This document shows, one piece after another, positions 1 to 11,857 of a DNA stretch of 64,000 nt. Each line of letters begins with the position of its first letter. The stretch's first letter is position 1. Origin of the DNA: Dromaius novaehollandiae (Eukaryota; Chordata; Aves; Casuariiformes; Dromaiidae); the NCBI RefSeq assembly GCF_036370855.1, contig NC_088112.1, positions 19,212,469-19,276,468 on the forward strand, given 5' to 3'. A model generated the notes under the pieces. That model was not told the DNA's origin and did no database searches. It saw only the letters and a program-made list of their open reading frames with translations. Both the position numbers and the translations under genes were made by a program.

Positions 1-719
1 CCACTGAAATTAATAATTAGAATAACTTGACTATGTAAAAACCTCTTGTAATAAGAACTGAAAAAAGTCCTTTCCCTTACAAAAGAGAAAATAATTCAGA
101 ATAATGAATGCTAGGTCTAATTGGGCTCTGCTCTTTTCTTTTACATGAAGAATGAGGTGAGCCTGCAAACAAACTGGATGGTGCCAAATTTAAAACTCAA
201 AGGAAATAAATGTCCCCTCAGTTCAGAAGCAGGTGGAATTCCTCACCACAAGGTCCTGTTGCAGCCAGAAATCCAATGAAATGCGTTATTTTTACATAGG
301 TAACAGGAACATCCACAGTAAGAAAAAAGTATCTCACATGTCAGCCCACAAAATAACAGAAAACTTTCTCTAGAGGCAGATCATTTCATAATCCAAAGGG
401 TGTCTTCCTCTGAAGAGGCTGGCAGTAGCCCTTTACAGACGTACCACTGAACTAAACTGAACCCTAGTCTATTCCACTATGGAAATATCTATAGAAGAAT
501 TTCTTCCTGTGGCAAAAATACCATGTAGGAACAGATACACTGGGCCAAATCATCATTTGTATATAAGACTATATCTCTATTGCGAGATAGATAAGTCTAC
601 CAACTTGCAGCAGTCAAAAATCTGGCATACCAATAGCGTCTGGCACACCAATTGAAACTTGCTTTAAATTTCATTTTGGAAAAAAAAAATAGAAACAGGT
701 AAACCTAATGGAAAGTGAT

Positions 720-768
720 GATATATAAATATATATATATATACACACACAGACAGATATATATACAT
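720..768. repeat. TA/CA microsatellite
   Basis: An alternating TA run passes into a short CA run and back into TA. Confidence 0.85.
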
Positions 769-3700
769 AAAAGTAAGCCAGAAAGAAGCCAAATGAAATT
801 ATGTTTTATTTGTGTAAATTAAGGATGAAACAACTAGGAAAAACAAAACAAGAAAAAGCAATGTAAAACTTGTAGAAACAGGCAAAATACCCATCATGCC
901 AAACTGAAGTTTCAATTTCAGATGTGTTTGAACTTTGGAGAAATTGGCTTCTGGCTCAAAACTGTGTGTCCCTTGATTATTTTTATTGTAAACGGAAGTT
1001 TTCAACACCAATATACTGTGATCATATCTATACAGAGGTCAATTAATAGCCCAGCAGTGAATCTCTACTACAGTTTATGACAATTGTGAAGGAGCGTAGT
1101 TTAGTCAAAAAATAGAGCTAACACCCTTCGGGGACTCCTATGTATCTCTGCACGAGCAATTGTTTTACTTTGGCCAGGCGGTCTAAAATATGGGACAAAA
1201 AAAAAAACCTGTTGGTCCTTTTCCAAATCTTTTGTGTAGCTTAATTAATAAACCAAGTAACAAACAACAAATTGGCAGCAGGCATTTTAGGTGTTGTTCA
1301 TGTGCCAGCCATCATGTCTCTTATGAAACAAAATGTTCTCTTACTGAGAAGTTACAAAACAGTGGTATGTTACCAAATGAAGCTATAACATAGAGCTACT
1401 ACGTGCTTCTTCCTACAGAGGTGTTAGAGATCTAATGATGAAGAACGCTAAAGGTCTCTATGCAAGTATATGGGAGAGAACAAGGGATAACAAAACTAAG
1501 TTGTACAAAGTTCTCAGTTTAAAACTACAGAGAAGTTACGTATGTGTTTGTAACGTACCAGTCCTCAAAAAGCAGTGATTCTTAGGCACAATATACAGAC
1601 TATTTTGGTGCAGGGAAATAATGAATATGATCCACCAGAGGCAAAACAGTTTTCCTCTTTTTGGCTGTTTTGTTACAGACCAGTTCTCTGTCTATGTTGA
1701 ATGTCCAAAGACCAAATATACAAACCAAGTCATCTCCTTCTAGTCAATGGGCTGGAGTAAAGGACAGACTAAATGACATGTGATGCCTAATGATTCAGGT
1801 CTGTACATCCTCAAGGTCACAATAAAATTGACACCACTTACACAACTGTCTAGTTCACGCATGGTTTCCATCACTTAAAACAGAGCTGCTCTCTAGTGCC
1901 ATGCTTCAGTAGGTGCACTGTAATAACGTAACAAGTTCAATAAAAAGCTTGCAACCAGTAGACTCAAGTCATCCTGAACACAGTTAACAGAAATCAATCC
2001 TCCTTTACAAATCACAGGCCTAGATTTTTCAAAATGTAGGCATGCAACTGTGATTATCTAAAGAAAAAGAAGTATATAACCTTCCAGTTACCTGAGTGTT
2101 TTAAGCATTGTGTGTTCAGATTTTGCAGAGATAATTGCACATATGTTTATACATTTGGTCCTGCCTTGAAAAGTCTATTAGAGTACAACTACCTATCTCA
2201 GATTCCTCTGAACACAGTGTTACGGCAGTGAAGAAAGAAAACCATCTTCTCATAAACCTGTGCTATTGCTGAAGTTTACTTTACGCTGGAGATAGCTGGA
2301 ACCTTACAGTCTGGTCAAAGTACAGAGCAAGCAACAGAAAAATTACCCCTGTTTTGGATCAGGCCTTAAATGGTTGATAAGCAGTATGTGTATCTCAAAT
2401 TACACTATTTTGATTTTCTCTCCAGATTTTGAATATGATCCCTGCATTTCTTAATGAGATTTTTGTTTGGTTGGAAATGAATAGTTTGAAAATTAAATAG
2501 ATTGTTTGAATTATAAGGAAATAGTCTTGAAAAAAGTTGCTTTATTATGAAACTTTGGCTTTCCTGTGACTTCTAAAATGACTGTATTGTTCAACAGAAT
2601 TCCCTATCAACTTTCTGAATTGTTGGTAGGGTGAAAATGTTTTAAAAAATAAATAAAAAAATAAAAATAAAAACAGTTACCATGCTTGTGCCCACATTAA
2701 ACATTTGCATGTAAACCATGTTAAAAAAATCCCTGTCGTGTGAAAGATGGCTTGCATATTTAAACCAAATCCAGCTTAAAAACAGAATTGGGGGAAATGG
2801 ATAGGATAGCTCATGAATGTTACACTCTCACAGCTGTCAGCTGAGAAGAAATGGGGGAAGGGGGAAATGCTGAGAAAGGAATTTTTTTTTATTTTTGGCT
2901 GTGAGAAGAGGAACATGCCATCCCTATTTGAAAAGTTTCAGGGTGGGAAAGGCTAAGGAGGGGCTAACATACTATACATACCTTTACATGTATTTTTGAG
3001 GCAGAAAAACAGTGTTACTTTTGAGCAGGGTTCAGAAAGTGGAAAGGGAGGTGGCATTCGTTCTGGCCATTTGGTCTTCTGAAATAACCTCGCAATTTAC
3101 AGCGTGATGAGAACAAGCACAATAGGTGATTAAGTGGCTGCCTCACAAAAAGAAAGCAATACAAGTGCTATGTACATCACATCACACATGTAAGAAAGTT
3201 AAATTCAAATTAAAAAATTGTTTAGCGTCTGGAGAAAATACATTAAAGTGTTTATCTACAAGGCTCCTGGTAATGTGGGCTACTATGATGATACACGCTC
3301 TGGCTCACAGCCTTTGAATTCTAGGAAAATAAATAATGTACCCTATTATTTTCGTAGCCACTCTTCTGGATATCTTATATTACTTGCAGCTTACACAGCG
3401 GTATAGAAAAGGGGAGAGAAAGAATATTCATGTCCTGAAGCTACAGATACAAGATACTAAAATGAAATTGCAGATGAGAGGAGAGAAAGGCAAGCCAAAG
3501 GAATATTTCCAAATAAGTTTAAAGCTGCAAACTTTTCTTAATAGACTGGAAGAATAAATGAGATCAAACAGGTAACTGATACATCTATGAAGATCTTGCA
3601 AACAAAGACATTATGTAAAGGCTTTACCAGTTCAACTCGACCCTGTCTTTTCACACTCTACAGAATAAAAAAATTAATATATTAGAGATGGTACGTCCAG

Positions 3701-4036
3701 TTTGACAGACCTGAGAGTCAACCAAAGGTGCAAAATTGAACACAAAAGAAGCAAATGTCTAATGCACAGACAAAAAGTCAAAATCCTAGGAAGGGAAAAG
3801 GATGCTGCAGGAAGAGTTAGATACATAGGAAATAATAAATAAGGGAATTGTTTGCCTGAGAACCCTGAAAAGAGAGTGTAAATATGAGAGTGTAAACTCT
3901 GCCATTACAACCTGTGGAAAGATTCTGATCAGAGCAATACCAGAGGAGGTATGGGGGGGGATGGAAACCTTCCTAGAGGAATGGAAAAAATGTCCCAGTG
4001 GATTAATACAAGATAATACACTGTTCTCACAGAGGA

Positions 4037-4056
4037 AATATATATATATATATATA
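4037..4056. repeat. TA microsatellite
   Basis: About ten uninterrupted TA units, followed by an A run. Confidence 0.85.
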
Positions 4057-4183
4057 AAAAAAGCAGAATTCCTTTGAATATTTTGCCCGTGTTGCTATTT
4101 CTCCAGATCATCCCACAGCTTGCACTCACCGTTGCTTCAGTAGTACAGAAACATGTAGTACTCTCACTTTCATTCTTCTAAAT

Positions 4184-4225
4184 CAGTGATTTTCAGCTAT
4201 TTCCATACCATGACCTCACATGCTA
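4184..4225 (+). mobile_element. Possible hAT-type DNA transposon terminus
   Basis: The segment begins CAGTGATTTTCAG and continues through CCATACCATGACC. This resembles the CAGTGGTTCTCAA...GGACC ends of hAT (Charlie-like) elements. The matching opposite end was not found. Confidence 0.25.
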
Positions 4226-4934
4226 AGAACACTTTCTAGAGAGTGCCACCAATGCTAAGCTCAGAAGAAAATAGCCCCTGCCTCCTAAACGCTCCTTGTA
4301 ACAACCCGATCAAAAACCTGTAGACAACAGGTGAGTTGCACCAGGAAAGAGACGAGCTAGAAGAGGTCATGCAGAAAGAGAGTTAGTCTAACATCATGGT
4401 TAACTTCCTTCCACTTATCACTACCATGTGATCGTTAGGCGTTTTCTCTTTTATGTAAACCCTGCTCAAAATTAGCCTTGAACAAAATCATGTTTTATTT
4501 TCTTTTTAAGGATTTACTCACTTCCCCACCTCTTGTTTAATGTTGGACATCGTTTGCCAGACCGGGACCCTCCTGTGCACAGCCCTCAACGTTACTGCCT
4601 GCCTAGACTGCTGCTCTCCCAAGGCTCTTCGCTCCCAAGCCCAAGTGCTTCCGTGTTAGCATGCTCTATTTTGGAAGTGAGTGGCATCTGGGTGGGACAC
4701 ATTCTCTGCTTGGGACAGCACGAAGATCTAACATGCAGCTTCACATTCAACATAGTCATCTGTTGATACGGTCAGGAGGTGGAATTCCATTTCTTCTAGC
4801 CATAAAGCTAGGACTGACATCCACAATAACTGTGCACTGAAAACTTGTATTTGTGGCTCTGTGGCCAAAACCGCAGGAAAACTATTTTTAGCACAGCGCA
4901 GCTCTAAATAGTGGAAGCACTGAAAATTTAGCTC

Positions 4935-4985
4935 ACATAATGGGCCAAATTCTTCTCCTAGTTACACCCACTCTATGGAGAAGCC
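4935..4985. repeat. Sauropsid fold-back repeat fragment
   Basis: GGGCCAAATTCTTCTCC followed by AGTTACACCCA resembles a dispersed, palindromic repeat common in turtle, crocodile and bird DNA. Only half an element remains. Confidence 0.4.
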
Positions 4986-7384
4986 TGAATACGATAAACA
5001 GAAATACTCTGGAGCAGAGATAAAGAAGGGGGGAAATCAGTCTTTTAATCTTTAAATGAAGAAATATACACATCCTACAGCATTTCCTTTGGAAAGAAAT
5101 GAAAGGAAAGAAAAAAGCAATATGAAATACTAGTGATTTGTTATGGCGATTATTACAGTAAAGATAATTCATTCCATTACATATCTCTGAACAATACTTA
5201 TAGCTCAAATCCCTCTCCATTCATTATGCAGATACTTTTGACCCAGACCAATGAAAAGGACACTGAGTTTATCTGTTTCCTGAGAGAAGGCACAGCAGAT
5301 GGATGTAGTGTGTGAGTAACAAATCCAATTTTAGTAGATAGCCTTATACTCACAACTATTCACAAGACAACAATCTAATGGCATTTTAGCACCTCAGGAT
5401 TTCATGACATAAAACAGTCAGCGATGACAATACATCAAGTATTAAAGCTTTCTCGTGTAAGAGCTGACAGGACCTGACTTTCCCCTTCTGAGTGTGTTTC
5501 TACCAAAGTCCCCAAGTTACATGATACTAGGCCTTTACAACGTGTATGTAAACTTCATGCCACACTTAGGGACACAACTTTTTTTTCCCACCCTAATGAC
5601 CAAATAATTGAGTTAAATAATTTCCTCTACAGTATCAAGATCTGCATATACAAGCATAATAATGTCTATCATAAAATGAAAGCGCTTTTGGGCACAATTT
5701 TGCACATGCACTTTTTGGCCAGCATGTTGCAAGCTAATTGCTTCTATTCACACTAAAGATATTTTTCACAAGCCTTTTTTTTTCTCCTTTCTTTGTTTTT
5801 TTGTTATGTCACCATGGAATTGGATCATTTGCTAAAACAGGACTTAAAACCTGTGGGAGAAGGCACTAGGATGAGAAACTCAATAATTTTTGAGCTACTT
5901 CTCATAAAAATAATCAAAAATGTTATTTCTTTTCATTCACTGTGATAGTGTTGATAGGATTTCTTCCACTCTTTAAGCATTGCTCTGTTACATGGGTCTT
6001 GAAAAGAAATACAAGTGGGCAAATGAAAAGGGAGACAACACATTTTCAGTTTTGGTTACATTTCTGCAAATCTGAAATAAATTGAGGTTGCTGATATTGT
6101 CTAAACACTTTCATATTTGTCATAGTAAAGGAAAAGTAAAAAGTTCACAGACTTTTTGCTCTAACTGTTTAGATGGGCCCCATGTCAGGCACTGTCACTA
6201 AAATAGTCCACAACCCTAATTACAATTCACCACATCTTAGGAATGACATTTAGGATTCTCAGGGCAATTTTGGATAATTTTTAGCATGTGCATATCCCTT
6301 CGCCTGTCATTAAGTAGGTATTATTTTGTAACACGTTTTATACTTTGGAATGTTATGTTTGCATTGAGCTAAGCATGTGGAATAATAAATGCTCTGTAGT
6401 TTGCTTACCCAACTGAAATATAACTCTTAAAGCTAAAACGTTTTGTTCTTTAATGTTCATATTCTAGTCTGTACTTCAGCACAAATACCTTGCTTGTCTT
6501 TAGTTATTAGAAGGGGAAAGAGTGAAAAACTCTCTCCCTTACCTGCATTATTCCAAGTCTGTTAGAGTAGTTGTACAGAATTCCTGATTTCTGGGCAGTT
6601 TTTAAATAAATCTTTAACATTTCAAGACTTAATTGCAATCACAAAAGTTAACAATAGTATCTGCTATCAATGTCACTATCTCAGGGATTCTGTTTTCATA
6701 GGCATATATGTAGATCTCAGCTATGTTTTCCAGTTGTATTAAGAATAGTACACCCCCCTCCATAAACCAAAGAAAACAAACAAAAAACTCAGTAAAATCT
6801 GCAAACTTTTTGTAAAGTGACGCCATTTCAGCAAATCTCTTTCCCTCTGCTCCAAAACGTACGTCAAAGCTTAGCAAATTAAGTGGCAGGCATGCTCTTG
6901 CAGAAAAACAATAACAAATGAACATGGCTTTACCTTCCAGAGAATTACTGCAGCTCCATTTTCGGACCCTTTATTTTTTCTCGAGTTCCCCTCCAAGTGA
7001 TTTCTATTTCTCTCTCTTTTTCTCTCATACTGGCGACAGAGAGGCTAGGGGTGGAGCCCTGAGCAAAGTATCCCCCTGCCTGTTGGGAGAACTGAGGTAT
7101 CAGATAACAAATACAGCAAAAAAGCCGAAGCAGGCGAGCTGGGGGAGATCTGTGTGTGTGTGCGCACAGCAGAAAGAGAATTCAAATTCCCAGTTTAGAA
7201 ACTTTCTGGAATACTTGTGGGTCAAGTCTATTTTTGTTTCCTTCCTTCATCCTGAAATAACGCTCTTAAATCCAATGCAATGCAGCCATCTTTTATACTA
7301 TGTCGGCCATACAATCCATATCAAAAGCACTTTACCAGTGTAAATCATATCTTTAGCAGAACTGGCTGATTCCTTTCCAGTGAA

Positions 7385-7475
7385 TAATTTATCTAGTGCA
7401 TCTCTTCTTGTTTGCAAAATGGGAACAACAGTAATCACAGTGTATTGACTCTGTGTTAGATCTCTCTGCACAAAA
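7385..7475. repeat. MIR-like SINE fragment
   Basis: CTTGTTTGCAAAATGGGAA followed by AACAGTAATCAC and a TGTGTTA segment resembles the conserved MIR stretch around 'gtaaaatggggataataa'. The copy is degraded and short. Confidence 0.4.
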
Positions 7476-7496
7476 AGATTATAAATATTTTCACAG

Positions 7497-7586
7497 TCTG
7501 AGTGCATTAAGTGAATATATATGCATGTGTGCGTGTATAATATGTAAAAGACAAATAAATGTATATATACATTTAATGCGTTCAGA
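7497..7586. repeat. Imperfect inverted repeat, ~28-nt arms
   Basis: Left arm 7497-7525 (TCTGAGTGCATTAAGTGAAT...) and right arm 7557-7586 (reverse complement TCTGAACGCATTAAATGTAT...) pair with about seven mismatches around a 30-nt centre. The arms give similar peptides in opposite frames, which explains the overlapping short open frames here. It could be a small decayed DNA transposon. Confidence 0.55.
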
Positions 7587-7597
7587 TGGTATGTGTA

Positions 7598-7623
7598 TGC
7601 ACACACACATACACACAAACACA
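7598..7623. repeat. CA microsatellite
   Basis: An interrupted (CA)n run with one T insertion. Confidence 0.8.
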
Positions 7624-7639
7624 CCTCAAAATGGCCCAA

Positions 7640-8189
7640 TTTAAATATGGATACTGGTGCTTCTCATGTAAAAAATAAAAAGGATGAATGGTCTTCATAC
7701 CAGGCCTTCTAAATTTGCGTTCTACAACTCTGCACATATACATAAAAATGGCAGAAAAAGAAAATAACATTTAAAAACCAGACTAGAGGTCTGTAGAAGA
7801 CAGACCATTCTCTCTGTGAATATACTGAGCTAATAACAATGAAAGCTGATTGTTCTTGTTGACAACAGAGCTCATAGAGGTTTCAAAGTCCAATTAATAG
7901 GAACAGTCTGACAGCTGCACACCATAGAAGAAACACTTAGACTAGAAAATAAAATTCATGTGATTAGGTGCTTGCAGAATCAAACCATTTATTATTAAAG
8001 TAATGATTATGTCCAATGATTAGCCATTAGGCTTCATGAAAATGGCATGCGCTAAATGATTAGCGTAATTCCCTCAAACTCTTATTCTTAAGAAACTTTG
8101 TTTCTCCCTCTCATTTTAAATAGAGTTCCCTTTCCAGATCTCCAGTTATCTAGCTATAGTGGAGCCAAGGGTAAAAAGCAAGATTCTGA
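7640..8189. other. Non-coding DNA, nothing recognised
   Basis: AT-rich, with no splice-bounded open frame or identifiable repeat. Confidence 0.5.
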
Positions 8190-9540
8190 CATCCCCCGTA
8201 ATGCAGAGGCGGAGAAGGATCAGCATGGCTTGTTAAAGGAAAGTCAAACTTCACAGATCACTGTTAGATTTGTTTGAAGGATTCAGCCAACGTGTAAGGG
8301 AGAGGCATTCTCGTTGATGTATTCTACTTGGTTTTCTGAAAGACTCTTGACAGCGTCCCCCACCTTTCTCAGGGAACTTAATCTGCCAGGGAAGGAGGTA
8401 ATGCTCTCCTACGAACATGTAACTAGTCAAAAAAAGGTCAGCAAAGAGTAGCATTAACTGGTTACTTTTCATAGCAGAGGGAAGTGGAATTTCACAGCCA
8501 GGCATGCTCGGGTTGGTGCTGTTCAACGCATTCCTGAGCAGTCTGGAGAAGGGAGTAAATGGTAAGGTCCCAAAATCCCTGTATAACTGAGCTGTCTGGG
8601 ATAGTAAAGATCACGCCTCAATGTGAAGAACTTAAGGAGGAGTTCACCATACTGAGTGGGATACAAAACGGCAGATGAAATTTAGTGTAAATATGAATGT
8701 AAAGTTACTCACATGGGACAAGTCACATGCAAGTTAATGTGTTCTAATCTATCACTACTCAGGAGCAAGATTTTATAATAGTCCTATGGAAGCATTGAGT
8801 GCGGTTTTGATCACCAATAAGTGCATTGAATGCCAGGAATTACTAGAAAAGAAATAGCAAGCAAAAAAAAGAACATCTTTATGAGACTATAAATCCGTAG
8901 TGCACCTGCATCTCAAATTCCACATGGAGTATTGGTCCTCCATTTCAAAAAGAAATGCTAAAACTGGCAGAGGTATGGACAATGGCAAGAAAAAAGTGAT
9001 GTGAAGCATTGAATTGATCCCATACAAGGAACATCTAAATAGTCTTTTCAGTCTAGAAAAGAAACAACAGAGAAGGGATATCATAGACCTCTTTAAAAAG
9101 CACAAGTGGAACAGAGAAAGTAAGAGAATACTTGGTCTCCCTCCTGATTCTGGAGGAGGTGAAAAGAAACTTAGCCACAGGCTTTTCAGAAGCAAAAAGA
9201 GGTTGTTCTTCACACAAAGTGTAATAAGGGTGCAGATCTTTGCCACAGAATGTGGTGGATACTAAAAGTTTACACGTTCAACACCCAAATATGGTGACAG
9301 GGCAAATTCATGACAAAAAGATCCATTAAAGGCCATTAAGTACAAAGACACCAACCTCTGGTTCTGGAAGTCCCTAAGTGGCAAAGTGCTATGAGGGTAT
9401 TGTGTGAAATTATTGTTTGCCCTGTACTCGTATTCTTCCTCTGGGCATCCACTGTTGCTGGCTGCTGGGCAGGATACTGAGCTAGCCAGACCTTTCATCG
9501 GACCCAGTTTGGCCATACCTGTGCTCTTCATGCACTCTTT
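8190..9540 (+). mobile_element. CR1 LINE, 3' fragment (end of ORF2 reverse transcriptase plus 3' UTR), decayed
   Basis: CR1 elements are the dominant LINEs of reptiles and birds. The 5' part (8300-8560) follows the end of the CR1 reverse-transcriptase ORF: GTTGATGTATTCTACTTGG, then GTGCTGTTCAACGCATTCC, then CTGGAGAAGGGAGTAAA. Next come CGGCAGATGAAATTTAGTG (8670), AGTCTAGAAAAG (9049) and AGGTTGTTCTTCACACAAAG (9201-9220). The end, GGATACTGAGCTAG...GACCTTTCATCGGACCC...GGCCATACCTG (9471-9522), matches the terminal 'ggatactgggctagatggacctttggtctgaccca' motif of old CR1 families. Many frameshifts and stops show that it is dead. The boundaries are approximate. Confidence 0.85.
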
Positions 9541-11143
9541 TGAGAACTGCATTTCCTCCTCTAGCTCATATCTTACTGCAGTCATATGTTATTGTTGAAA
9601 AGATCAAAAATCCTGACCTGTATTTTGTGTGAATTGTGTGATGCTCCAGTTCTACCTCTCCACCATTCTACAAATACTGCTATGTGTTTACAAATTACAT
9701 GTGTAAACACATTTGTTAATAGGAATAAAACTGTTCATGGTCATGGCAACTGTGAAATAGTTTCTGTTTACTCTAGCGCTCTTGCTTTCTGGGTATGTTT
9801 CAGGACCAAAGTTTCCAAAAAGTCAATAATGAGTTTACACTGCGTAACCCAAAAATGGACTAATTACTGTAATCTACATTAAGAAACCATTATTAAGAAC
9901 TCCACATTAAAGGTAATTTAAATAGAAGTTCAATCTAGTGAAGCTTCAGTATGTTGGAGCTCAGCTATGCAAAGCTTATATCCCAATGCAGATATTAATA
10001 GAACTAACCATATAACATCTTTTCCTCCACAATTTTGTATCATTATGTACAATGAAGAACGTTATGCTTTGAAATGTGCATCTGGTCTTTCTCTCTTCCA
10101 GTGACAGCTCAGCCGCACAATAAAGAGAAAGTTTCATTTATGACGGGAAACCAGCTTCACTCCAAACAGGAGGAAAACACAGCTTTTTTTTCTATTTTCT
10201 GTGAAGGGAAAATGGTAGCAGAGAAGGACGTCATTTGTTTTGACAAAAAAAAGCTATTTTTACTGTTAAAAGTGTAACACGTATAAGGAACATCTATTTG
10301 AAAAGTCATTTCCAAAACTTCTGTTTTGACACTGGTGAAATGGGATGTTACAGCTGGACTTTTCCATTTTTCCATTTTCCTCCTTCCCTAAATTTCTAGT
10401 AAAACCAACGTTATTTCACAAGGTGTTTTAACAAATTTATATACTCCAGTGGGACAGAATTATGTCAAAGTTTATTTGGTCCGGCTCAAAGGGACAGCAA
10501 AATGCTGCATAAATACTTAATTATTACACATTTGAAGAGAAAGGCATTTTTCATTCCTATTTTAAGTGCAAAGAAAATTAAGTTCAGCTGGAAAAGGCCA
10601 TGTGTCCAGAGTCAGTCAGATGTATCAATAGCAATTTCAGAATCTGAATATTCAGAATTGAATTTTCAGAATATTTGACTCCCAATTTTGAATTGTAGAC
10701 ACTAGCCCGATGGTGCATGCAGAAGCTCTCAAGTATAAAAACAAAGCGGTTGTAGTTACATTGAAGTTCTGACTACGTACTAAATGTTGACGTTTTCCGT
10801 AGGAAAAGTAGGTGTTTTCATTCTAGATTACCAAGGATGTGTTTCTGAGAAAGCCACACAATTCAATTTGAAATAAGCTCTTTCCTGCCTTTCTTTTGCA
10901 GAACTCATCACACCCACATTTTTGACATTCGCGTTCTTGTTTCAAATCTACTCTGCCAGTTTATTGTATAAGCAGCACCTTGATCTTCGTTCTGTGAAAC
11001 AAATTTACTAGAAAAGCTCTGACTTTGGTGCTAGTTTTTATTAGTGGGATAGCAGGAACTGTTGATGGAAGGCTACAGACCTGAATTGCAGCAAAACACT
11101 GAAGCATGCACTCACATTTAAGCGTGAGAATAATCTCCTTTTT

Positions 11144-11250
11144 GGTTCAGCAAAGCATTTATGGCTATGCTTCACTTTAAGCACACGCTTAAATTCAATT
11201 AACTTCATTTTAATCATGGGCTTAAGTGCTTTGCTCTCTTGGGCTAATAA
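11144..11250. repeat. Fold-back repeat, sauropsid dispersed family A
   Basis: AGCAAAGCA (11149-11157) and TGCTTTGCT (11227-11235) are perfect reverse complements. TTTAAGCACACGCTTAAATT lies between them. The layout matches the widespread palindromic 'ttcagcaaagcacttaagcatatgc...gcttaagtgctttgctgaat' repeat of sauropsid genomes. The structure suggests a non-autonomous fold-back DNA element. Confidence 0.6.
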
Positions 11251-11602
11251 GACCATTGGCATTTCATTTAGCTCGCTGGGCTTGTTTTTAAGTAAATCTC
11301 TGACTCTCAAGCACAAACTGACGAACATGCAAATAACAGTTACCTTTTTGCCTAAAGACAGTAAATGATAAACCAAGTAGTTTTACACTCCATGAGGGGA
11401 AACACCTAGGCACAGAATAGATTTTCATTTCCCTGATACTATCATATTAATTATCTGTTAGCGAAATACTGCCTTGCAAACAGATCTGCTTTGATGTACT
11501 TCTATACATTAGTAAAGACAGACATAATCATTATTTTTCATTAAAATGAAGAACGTTTGCTTGCTTGTTTATTAGACAAAAGCAAATGTCTTTGAGACAT
11601 TC

Positions 11603-11692
11603 TGGGCCTTAGCTTCACTTGATATAAATTGGCACGTCCCTCTCATTCCACTGGAATTAGACTAATTTTACACCTCGGAGTAAATCTCAGAC
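11603..11692. repeat. Fold-back repeat, sauropsid dispersed family B
   Basis: GGGCCTTAGCTTCACTTGAT with ATAAATTGGCA on the left, and CACTGGAATTAGACTAATTT followed by TACACC on the right. This resembles the palindromic 'cttggtataaattgg...ccaatttacaccagctgag' repeat. Arms are degraded. Confidence 0.5.
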
Positions 11693-11809
11693 TTTCCATG
11701 TCATGTATAAACTTGAATGGAGAGATTCTATATCATGAGGTGAAATCATAATATGCAAGTGTTTCACAGGCATAAAACTAGGAGGCCTGGGAATGCTAGA
11801 TTGTAGCTA

Positions 11810-11857
11810 GTATTGTAAATACTATATGTTCCGGTATTGTAAATACTGTATGTTCTG
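11810..11857. repeat. 24-bp tandem duplication
   Basis: GTATTGTAAATACTATATGT... (11810-11833) is repeated at 11834-11857 with two substitutions. Confidence 0.9.

Larger units (their letters stand above)
1..7380. other. AT-rich non-coding DNA
   Basis: No recognisable exon is present. Open frames are short, overlapping and unlike any protein family I know. The stretch contains TA/CA microsatellites, an A-rich run near 2640-2672, an hAT-like terminus (4184) and a fold-back repeat scrap (4935), listed separately. Confidence 0.6.
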
